Source: Ramlibacter sp. (GTDB lineage: Bacteria > Pseudomonadota > Gammaproteobacteria > Burkholderiales > Burkholderiaceae). Taken from it: a stretch of DNA of 5,266 nt. This document shows positions 1 to 5,266 of this stretch, in pieces; position 1 is the stretch's first letter, and each line of letters opens with the position of its first letter. The DNA lies in the NCBI GenBank assembly GCA_014376915.1, contig JACMQP010000139.1, forward strand, positions 1 to 5,266. The letters are read 5' to 3'. A program made the position numbers and the translations under genes. The notes beneath the pieces were generated by a model that was not told where the DNA came from, did no database searches, and saw only the letters and a program-made list of their open reading frames with translations.

Positions 1-1
1 C

Positions 2-391
2 GACAAGCGCCGGCCGCGAGCCAACGTCAGCGAAGTGATGCACGTGATCGGCGACATCGACGGCCGCAATTGCGTGATCATGGACGACATGATCGACACG
101 GCGGGCACGTTGGTGAAGGCGGCCGAGGTGCTCAAGGAGCGCGGCGCCAAGAAGGTCTACGCATATTGCACGCACCCGATCTTCTCGGGTCCGGCGATCG
201 ACCGCATCACGCAGGGCGATGCGCTGGACGAAGTGGTGGTGACGAACACCATCCCCCTGTCCGAAGCGGGCCATGCGTGCAAGAAAATCCGCCAGCTCAC
301 CGTGGCGCCTCTGATCGCCGAGACGATCCAGCGCATCGCCAAGGGCGAGTCGGTGATGAGTTTGTTCTCGGACCAGGAAAACCTGTTCTGA
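2..391 (+). CDS. prs: Ribose-phosphate pyrophosphokinase (PRPP synthetase), C-terminal part, cut by the left window edge
   Basis: Cytoplasmic enzyme that transfers pyrophosphate from ATP to ribose 5-phosphate to make PRPP, the precursor of purines, pyrimidines, histidine, tryptophan and NAD. The frame is open from position 2, and 129 codons are visible before the TGA at 389-391. The family is about 315 residues long, so roughly the last 40% is present. The visible part starts [12 protein letters not shown], as in other Prs proteins. It contains the PRPP-binding loop DDMIDTAGT at positions 83-109, then [21 protein letters not shown] and [12 protein letters not shown], both typical of the second phosphoribosyltransferase-like domain. 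The protein ends [11 protein letters not shown]. The DTAGT variant, rather than the enterobacterial DTGGT, fits a betaproteobacterium. The real start lies outside the window; the GTG/ATG codons at 35-40 are internal. The prs–rplY–pth order is common in this group. Identification is secure. Confidence 0.97.
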   Translation, partial: DKRRPRANVSEVMHVIGDIDGRNCVIMDDMIDTAGTLVKAAEVLKERGAKKVYAYCTHPIFSGPAIDRITQGDALDEVVVTNTIPLSEAGHACKKIRQLTVAPLIAETIQRIAKGESVMSLFSDQENLF

Positions 392-404
392 GAGCTTCAG
401 CGAA

Positions 405-460
405 ACCTCTTTGAGGTATCGCCAAAACCCCGCAAGGGGTCCAGCGGGCCGGCAACGGCC
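405..460 (+). promoter_or_regulatory. Three tandem small stem-loops in the prs–rplY intergenic region (possible rplY leader or weak prs terminator)
   Basis: Three perfect 5-bp inverted repeats follow one another in 56 bases. They are ACCTC-TTT-GAGGT (405-417), ACCCC-GCAA-GGGGT (427-440) and GGCCG-GCAA-CGGCC (447-460). The last two carry the same GNRA-type GCAA tetraloop. The third is followed by only three T residues, so it is at best a weak intrinsic terminator for prs. The region ends 53 bases before the rplY start. It could also be a structured rplY leader, since E. coli rplY is known to be autoregulated by L25, but no L25-binding motif was recognised here. The inverted repeats are seen directly; the function is inferred. 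Confidence 0.45.
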
Positions 461-513
461 TTTGTCAAACCGGAGTCACACTGGTCGCGGTGGACTCTTC
501 ATGGAGAGCAGAT

Positions 514-1263
514 ATGAAATTAGTCGCTTTTGAGCGCGCAAAGCAGGGCACGGGTGCGAGCCGCCGTCTCCGCAATACCGGCAAGACGCCGGGCATCGTC
601 TACGGTGGTGAAGGCGAGCCGAAACTGATCGAGCTTGATCACAACGCTCTGTGGCACGCCCTGAAAAAGGAAGCCTTCCACTCGTCCATCCTGGACATGG
701 AAATGGGCGACAAGACCGCCAAGGTCCTGCTGCGCGACGTACAGATGCACCCGTACAAGCCGATGGTCCAGCACATCGACTTCCAGCGCGTCGACGCCAA
801 GACCAAGCTGCACATGAAGGTGCCGCTGCACTACGTCAAGTCGGAGGAATCGCAGGCCGTGAAGTTCGAGCATTGCGTGGTCAACCACGTGATGTCCGAA
901 ATCGACATCTCCTGCCTGCCGGCAGACCTGCCCGAGTTCATTGAAGTCGACCTGTCGGGCCTCAAGAAAGGCATGTCGCTGCACCTCAACGAGATCAACC
1001 TGCCCAAGGGCGTGACGGCAATCACCCGCGGCAAGCCGAATCCGGTGATCGTGTCCGTCGTGACCGTGGCCGAGTCCGAAGAGCCGGCCGCCGAGGGCGC
1101 CGCTCCCGCGGCCGACGCCGCCAAGTCGGAAGGCAAGGGCGACGCCAAGGGCGATGCCAAGGCCGCTCCGGCCGGCAAGGCCGCCGCAGCCGGCAAGGCC
1201 GCTCCGGCGGGCAAGGCTGCTCCGGCAGCCAAGGCTCCGGCAGCCAAGAGCGCCAAGAAGTAA
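514..1263 (+). CDS. rplY: 50S ribosomal protein L25, long CTC/TL5 form with repetitive Ala/Pro/Lys tail
   Basis: Binds 5S rRNA in the central protuberance of the large ribosomal subunit. The product is 249 residues, against about 94 for the short E. coli L25. Residues 1-92 form the L25 5S-binding domain ([19 protein letters not shown], then TPGIVYG and [10 protein letters not shown]). Residues 98-185 form the TL5-type beta domain ([30 protein letters not shown]). Residues 186-249 are a low-complexity Ala/Lys/Pro/Gly tail, probably disordered, built partly on five AAPAGK-like repeats. The ATG at 514 is chosen because GGAGA at 503-507 sits 6 bases upstream and MKLVAFERA is the family N-terminus. 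An in-frame GTG at 490 would add an unsupported extension. A strong intrinsic terminator follows 14 bases after the stop. The stem-loop leader upstream suggests, but does not show, post-transcriptional control. Confidence 0.97.
   Translation: MKLVAFERAKQGTGASRRLRNTGKTPGIVYGGEGEPKLIELDHNALWHALKKEAFHSSILDMEMGDKTAKVLLRDVQMHPYKPMVQHIDFQRVDAKTKLHMKVPLHYVKSEESQAVKFEHCVVNHVMSEIDISCLPADLPEFIEVDLSGLKKGMSLHLNEINLPKGVTAITRGKPNPVIVSVVTVAESEEPAAEGAAPAADAAKSEGKGDAKGDAKAAPAGKAAAAGKAAPAGKAAPAAKAPAAKSAKK
1162..1248 (+). repeat. Five in-frame tandem repeats (18-bp unit, last one 15 bp) in the rplY tail
   Basis: The units are 1162-1179 (AAPAGK), 1180-1197 (AAAAGK), 1198-1215 (AAPAGK), 1216-1233 (AAPAAK) and 1234-1248 (APAAK, one Ala codon short). 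Units 1 and 3 differ by a single third-position base, GCC against GCG. All units are multiples of three, so changes in copy number would keep the rplY frame. A shorter duplication, GDAKGDAK, lies just before it. This looks like expansion by slippage or unequal recombination in a disordered tail. Confidence 0.85.
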
Positions 1264-1277
1264 TCTTCTTTCGCGAC

Positions 1278-1307
1278 ACGGCCCACTTCGGTGGGCCGTT
1301 TTCGTTT
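1278..1307 (+). terminator. Intrinsic terminator of rplY
   Basis: A perfect 9-bp stem, ACGGCCCAC (1278-1286) pairing with GTGGGCCGT (1291-1299), closes a TTCG tetraloop. It is followed by a T-rich tract, TTTTCGTTT, at 1299-1307. It sits 14 bases after the rplY stop codon. GC-rich stem, stable tetraloop and U-rich tail are the standard Rho-independent pattern. The reverse orientation has no T tract, so it should act on rightward transcription only. Confidence 0.92.
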
Positions 1308-1311
1308 GGAT

Positions 1312-1341
1312 GGTCCACTTCGCGGTGGGCCGTTTTCGTTT
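1312..1341 (+). terminator. Second, decayed copy of the rplY terminator
   Basis: GGTCCAC (1312-1318) pairs with GTGGGCC (1325-1331) through one G·U pair, around a TTCGCG loop, and is followed by TTTTCGTTT (1333-1341). The right arm plus T tract, 18 bases at 1325-1342, is identical to 1291-1308 in the first terminator, so this is a direct duplication offset by 34 bases. The left arm has one base change (C to T), the loop has gained two bases, and the outer pairs are lost. It probably still works as a weaker backup terminator before pth. Confidence 0.75.
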
Positions 1342-1354
1342 GCGCCGGCACCTC

Positions 1355-1360
1355 GATAAT
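1355..1360 (+). promoter_or_regulatory. Possible -10 element for pth
   Basis: GATAAT differs from the sigma-70 consensus TATAAT at one position and lies 10 bases upstream of the pth ATG. Transcription starting 6-8 bases downstream would give an almost leaderless pth mRNA. No good -35 hexamer is found at 16-18 bp spacing; the bases there are T-rich terminator sequence. Some promoter is expected here because two terminators lie between rplY and pth. This is a weak candidate only. Confidence 0.25.
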
Positions 1361-1370
1361 CGCCAGCATC

Positions 1371-1979
1371 ATGATCAAACTGTTCGTCGGCCTGGGCAAC
1401 CCGGGCATTGAATACGAGGCCACCCGGCACAACGCCGGCTTCTGGTGGATCAACGCGCTGGCCCAGGAGCTAAAGATTTCGCTGGTGCCGGAGCGCAGCT
1501 ACCACGGCCTAGTGGCCCGCACATCGGTCCATGGCCAGACCCTTTGGCTGCTCGAACCGCAGACCTTCATGAACCTGTCGGGCAAGGCAGTGGCCGCGCT
1601 GGCGCGCTTTTACAAGATCCAGCCCGAGGACATCCTGGTCGCCCACGACGAGCTCGACGTGGTGCCGGGCCAGGCGAAGCTCAAGTTCGGCGGCAGCCAC
1701 GCCGGCCACAACGGCCTGCGGGATATCCATGGACAACTGGGAACAGGTGATTATTGGCGGCTGCGGCTGGGAATAGGTCACCCCGGCGTGAAGGCCGAAG
1801 TGATCAACTGGGTGCTGGAAAAACCGGCGCCCGAACAGCGCATCGCGATGGAAGAATGCATTGGGCGCACGCTCAAGGCGGTCCCCGCGATGCTCGCCGG
1901 CGAGATGGACAAGGCGACCCTGATCGTGCATACGAGCAAGCCGCCGCGTCCCAAGCCGCCGCGGCTGGAGGGCGCCTGA
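1371..1979 (+). CDS. pth: Peptidyl-tRNA hydrolase (bacterial Pth1 family)
   Basis: Cytoplasmic esterase that releases tRNA from peptidyl-tRNAs that drop off the ribosome, an essential recycling step. The product is 202 residues, against 194 in E. coli. Known key positions align without gaps to E. coli numbering: N10 in GLGNPG, catalytic H20 in TRHNAG, N68 in FMNLSG, D93 in HDELD, and N114 in GHNGLRD. The glycine-rich loop [11 protein letters not shown] is intact. The C-terminal end is a basic, proline-rich tail ([15 protein letters not shown]) beyond the usual lid helix region. The ATG at 1371 gives the canonical N-terminus, but no Shine-Dalgarno sequence is visible before it. Two terminators separate it from rplY. 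The next gene starts 26 bases downstream and is probably cotranscribed. Confidence 0.98.
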   Translation: MIKLFVGLGNPGIEYEATRHNAGFWWINALAQELKISLVPERSYHGLVARTSVHGQTLWLLEPQTFMNLSGKAVAALARFYKIQPEDILVAHDELDVVPGQAKLKFGGSHAGHNGLRDIHGQLGTGDYWRLRLGIGHPGVKAEVINWVLEKPAPEQRIAMEECIGRTLKAVPAMLAGEMDKATLIVHTSKPPRPKPPRLEGA

Positions 1980-2005
1980 CCTGGACGCAACGAGGAGGAA
2001 GAGTG

Positions 2006-2790
<785 letters not shown>

Positions 2791-2798
2791 GCGCCCTG

Positions 2799-3749
2799 AT
2801 GAGTGTTTTCCTGTTCAAGCGCCTGATCACCCTGGTCGCGACTTTAGTTGGCGCTTCGATCGTCATCTTCCTGGTGCTCGAGATCCTGCCGGGCAATGCG
2901 GCGCAGATCCTGATGGGTCCCGACGCTTCGCCCGACGCGGTGCAGGCGCTCGCAATCAAGCTGGGCATCGACCGCCCGCCCATCGAGCGCTACTGGCACT
3001 GGGTCAGCGGCATGCTCACCGGCGACCTGGGCCTGAGCTACGCGTACAGCACGCCGGTCAATGAGCTGGTGCTCGAGCGGCTGGCGCTCACCGTGCCGCT
3101 GGCCCTGATGGCCATGGCGATCACCACTGTGCTGGCGCTGGTTGCGGGGATCTACGCGGCCGCTCGCCACAACAAGCCCGGTGACGTCGGCCTGATGGCG
3201 TTGACCCAGGTCGGCATCGCGATTCCCAACTTCTGGTTCGCGATCCTGCTGATCCTGCTGTTCTCGGTGCAGCTGGGCTGGTTCTCGGCCGGCGGCTTCG
3301 AAGGCTGGAACGAGGGCGTCCTGCAGGGCTTGAAAGCCCTGCTGCTGCCGGCCATCTCATTGGCGGTGGTGCAAGCGGCCATCCTGGCGCGGATCACGCG
3401 CTCCGCCGTGCTGGAAGTGCTGCGCGAAGACTTCGTGCGCACCGCGCGGGCCAAGGGCGCGTCGCGGCGGCGCACGCTCTGGGGTCACGTGCTGCGCAAC
3501 GCGCTGATCCCGGTGGTTACCGTGATGGGGCTGCAGTTCGCCGAACTGCTGGCCGGCACCATCGTGGTCGAGAGCGTGTTCTACCTGCCTGGCCTGGGAC
3601 GGCTCATCTTCCAGTCGATCTCCAACCGCGACCTGATCGTGGTGCGCAACTGCGTGATGCTGCTGGCGGCCATGGTGGTGATCGTGAACTTCGTGGTCGA
3701 CGTGCTCTATTCGGTGATCGATCCGCGGGTGAAGGCGAGCGACATATGA
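2799..3749 (+). CDS. ABC importer permease, DppB/OppB-like (peptide/nickel class)
   Basis: Inner-membrane permease of 316 residues, forming the channel with the DppC-like subunit encoded next. The N-terminal membrane helix spans about residues 8-30, followed by the family motif EILPGNAA. A periplasmic segment carries LGIDRPPIERYWHWVSGMLTGDLGLSY, standard for DppB proteins. Further hydrophobic helices lie at about 97-121, 133-160, 181-197, 236-258 and 284-306. The cytoplasmic coupling (EAA-type) loop is at 210-238: EDFVRTARAKG then HVLRNALIP. FYLPGLGRL at 261-269 and the C-terminal VLYSVIDPRV are also typical. The substrate could be peptides, nickel, opines or glutathione; the permease sequence alone does not decide. 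No Shine-Dalgarno is visible before the ATG at 2799. The stop overlaps the next start as ATGA, implying translational coupling. Confidence 0.95.
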   Translation: MSVFLFKRLITLVATLVGASIVIFLVLEILPGNAAQILMGPDASPDAVQALAIKLGIDRPPIERYWHWVSGMLTGDLGLSYAYSTPVNELVLERLALTVPLALMAMAITTVLALVAGIYAAARHNKPGDVGLMALTQVGIAIPNFWFAILLILLFSVQLGWFSAGGFEGWNEGVLQGLKALLLPAISLAVVQAAILARITRSAVLEVLREDFVRTARAKGASRRRTLWGHVLRNALIPVVTVMGLQFAELLAGTIVVESVFYLPGLGRLIFQSISNRDLIVVRNCVMLLAAMVVIVNFVVDVLYSVIDPRVKASDI

Positions 3750-4624
3750 GCGCCACCCTGCCCGCCGTGCCGGCAGTCCCCGCACTTGCTCCGGCCTTCT
3801 GGCGCCGGGCGATGGCCAATCGCAGTTTCGCCATCGGCGCCGTCCTCACGCTGCTGCTGGTCGCAACCGCCCTCCTCTCCCTGGTCTGGACGCCGTACTC
3901 GCCGTACGAGATGAACTTTCCCGGAAAGCTGCAACCGCCCAACGCCAGCCATTGGCTCGGCACCGATCCGTTCGGTCGCGACGTCGCTTCGCTGCTGCTG
4001 ATGGGCGCCCGCGCCTCGATCATGGTCGGCGTGATCGCCGTCAGCATCGGCCTGGTGGTTGGCACGGCGTTCGGCCTGCTGGCCGCGGCGAAGCGCGGCT
4101 GGGTCGAGGAAGCGATCATGCGGCTGGCGGACTTCGGCTTCGCCTTCCCCGCGATCCTCTCGGCGATCATGCTGACGGCGGTGTTCGGCGCCGGCATGGT
4201 CAACGCCATCATCGCCATCGGCCTCTACAACATTCCGACCTTCGCCCGCATCACGCGCGCTTCGGCCAATGCCGTCTGGTCGCGCGAATTCGTGCTGGCA
4301 GCGAGGGCCTGCGGCAAGGGCACCTTCAGCATCACGGTGGAGCACGTGCTGCCCAACATCCTGTCGGTGCTGATCGTGCAGGCGACCATCCGCTTCGCGA
4401 TCGCCATCCTGGCAGAGGCTGCGCTCTCGTATCTTGGCCTGGGCACCCAGCCGCCGCAACCATCCTGGGGCCGAATGCTGAGCGAGGCGCAGACCCTGCT
4501 CTACCAGGCGCCCTTGCTGGCGGTCTTCCCCGGCGTCGCCATCGCGCTGGCGGTGCTCGGGCTCAACCTGCTGGGCGACGGCCTGCGCGACCTGCTCGAT
4601 CCGCGCCTGGCGAGAAAAAGATAA
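3746..4624 (+). CDS. ABC importer permease, DppC/OppC-like (peptide/nickel class)
   Basis: Second inner-membrane channel subunit, 292 residues. A cytoplasmic N-terminus rich in Ala/Pro (residues 1-17) leads to the OppC_N-type segment FWRRAMANRS and the first helix, about 28-48. The strongly conserved motif HWLGTDPFGRDV is at 69-80. The permease domain has helices at about 91-114, 134-160, 207-226 and 249-275. The EAA-type loop is LAARACGKG at 184-192 followed by HVLPN at 200-204, and it docks onto the ATPase. SYLGLGTQPPQPSWGRML and LGDGLRDLLDPRL complete the family signature. The start overlaps the stop of the first permease by 4 bases (ATGA at 3746-3749), and its own stop overlaps the ATPase start as TAATG at 4622-4626. 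This indicates one operon with coupled translation. Substrate unknown. Confidence 0.96.
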   Translation: MSATLPAVPAVPALAPAFWRRAMANRSFAIGAVLTLLLVATALLSLVWTPYSPYEMNFPGKLQPPNASHWLGTDPFGRDVASLLLMGARASIMVGVIAVSIGLVVGTAFGLLAAAKRGWVEEAIMRLADFGFAFPAILSAIMLTAVFGAGMVNAIIAIGLYNIPTFARITRASANAVWSREFVLAARACGKGTFSITVEHVLPNILSVLIVQATIRFAIAILAEAALSYLGLGTQPPQPSWGRMLSEAQTLLYQAPLLAVFPGVAIALAVLGLNLLGDGLRDLLDPRLARKR

Positions 4625-5266
4625 TGGCGCTGCTCGAAGTCAACGACCTCAGTGTCCGCCTGCAAACGCAGCGCGGACCAGCCGATGCCGTGCGTCACGT
4701 GAGCTTCTCATTGGAGCGCGGCGAAACGCTGGGCCTGATCGGCGAATCGGGCTGCGGCAAGTCGATCACCGCGATGTCGCTCATGGGCCTGCTGCCCGAG
4801 AACGCCCAGGTCACCGGCAGCATCCGCTTCGACGGCCAGGAACTGGTCGGCAGGAAGGATGCCGAGCTGTGCCGCATCCGCGGCGACCGCATCGGCATGA
4901 TCTTCCAGGAGCCGATGACGGCGCTCAACCCGGTGCACAGCATCGGCCGCCAGGTGGCGGAGCCGTTGCGGCTGCACCGTGGCATGAATGCGGCCGATGC
5001 ACGCAAGGAAGCAATCGCGCTGCTGGATCGGGTCGGCATCCCGGACGCCGCGCGCCGTATCGACGCCTATCCGCACCAGTTTTCCGGTGGCCAGCGCCAG
5101 CGCATCACGATCGCGATGGCGCTGGCCTGCGGACCCGACCTGCTCATTGCGGACGAGCCGACCACCGCCCTGGACGTGACCATCCAGCAGCAGGTCCTGC
5201 ACTTGATCGGCGAGCTGGTGGCCGAGCGGGGTATGGCGGGGCTGGTGCTCTCGGACGCCCTAGGCG
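4624..5266 (+). CDS. ABC importer ATPase, DppD/OppD-like, cut by the right window edge
   Basis: Cytoplasmic ATP-hydrolysing subunit powering the two permeases upstream; 214 codons are visible. Walker A is GESGCGKS at residues 40-47. The Q-loop is [10 protein letters not shown], with Q95 and the usual Opp/Dpp form. The signature is SGGQRQR at 154-160. Walker B is LLIADEP with catalytic Glu 178, and the D-loop is ALD at 182-184. The last visible residues read GLVLSDALG where the family normally has a switch histidine (as in LISHDLG); here D211 and A212 stand at the His-Asp positions. The start ATG overlaps the DppC-like stop by one base, and [11 protein letters not shown] is a normal family N-terminus. 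Members are about 320 residues, or about 540 when DppD and DppF are fused; the window does not show which. The Cys cluster typical of the DppD C-terminus would lie beyond the edge. Confidence 0.94.
   Translation, partial: MALLEVNDLSVRLQTQRGPADAVRHVSFSLERGETLGLIGESGCGKSITAMSLMGLLPENAQVTGSIRFDGQELVGRKDAELCRIRGDRIGMIFQEPMTALNPVHSIGRQVAEPLRLHRGMNAADARKEAIALLDRVGIPDAARRIDAYPHQFSGGQRQRITIAMALACGPDLLIADEPTTALDVTIQQQVLHLIGELVAERGMAGLVLSDALG

Noticed and set aside
462..490. TTGTCA at 462-467 as a -35 element for rplY
   Set aside because: No -10-like hexamer occurs at 16-18 bp spacing; the bases there are TCGCGG.
490..513. In-frame GTG start at 490 giving an eight-residue N-terminal extension of L25
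   Set aside because: The ATG at 514 has a well-placed GGAGA and gives the family N-terminus MKLVAFERA; the extension has no ribosome site and no homology that I recognise.
501..533. Ten-codon reading frame (ATG at 501, TGA at 531) overlapping the rplY start, as a possible leader peptide
   Set aside because: Its start codon overlaps the rplY Shine-Dalgarno region, it has no ribosome site of its own, and such short frames arise by chance.
831..1453. Long minus-strand open frames opposite the rplY tail and the terminators
   Set aside because: Their composition is the reverse of the Ala/Lys repeat and they run through the terminators; they are shadows of GC-rich coding DNA.
1754..2005. Upstream extension of the exported protein into pth
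   Set aside because: The extension is out-of-frame pth sequence, and the AGGAGG plus signal peptide fix the start at 2006.
3707..4459. 250-codon minus-strand frame opposite the DppC-like permease
   Set aside because: Rich in His/Asp/Arg/Gln as expected from antisense of hydrophobic GC-rich codons; no family resemblance.
4708..5202. 164-codon minus-strand frame opposite the ATPase
   Set aside because: Antisense to intact Walker A, signature and Walker B motifs; a shadow.

Overview
The window is about 5.3 kb of high-GC bacterial chromosome, and everything in it reads as ordinary genome rather than mobile or defence DNA. The prs–rplY–pth order, the L25 with a long Ala/Lys-rich tail, and the DTAGT form of the PRPP loop all point to a betaproteobacterium. 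Burkholderiales is the best fit, with an Oxalobacteraceae (Massilia-like) member as a reasonable but unproven guess from memory of related proteins.

Positions 1-2446 form a rightward housekeeping block. It opens with the C-terminal 129 codons of prs (PRPP synthetase). A leader with three consecutive small stem-loops follows, then rplY (ribosomal protein L25, CTC/TL5 type, repetitive Ala/Pro/Gly/Lys tail). After rplY comes a perfect intrinsic terminator with a second, decayed copy of it 34 bases downstream. Next are pth (peptidyl-tRNA hydrolase, all key residues present) and a small exported protein with a conserved-looking Cys pair and a lysine-rich tail. PRPP supply, a 5S rRNA-binding ribosomal protein and peptidyl-tRNA recycling all serve nucleotide metabolism and translation.

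Positions 2443-2754 hold a leftward YfhL-type 2[4Fe-4S] ferredoxin. It meets the exported-protein gene tail to tail, and the two genes share one CTAG tetranucleotide for both stop codons.

From 2799 to the right edge runs a rightward, tightly overlapping ABC importer operon of the dipeptide/oligopeptide/nickel class: a DppB-like permease, a DppC-like permease, and an ATPase cut by the window edge. No substrate-binding protein lies in the window, so the substrate is unknown. The ferredoxin and the importer diverge from a 44-bp gap.

I see no previously undescribed system. The points most worth checking are the triple stem-loop leader before rplY, the duplicated terminator after it, the missing H-loop histidine at the very end of the ATPase (which may be an edge or sequence error), and the compact convergent and divergent junctions around the ferredoxin. 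No tRNA, rRNA, CRISPR array or insertion sequence was recognised.
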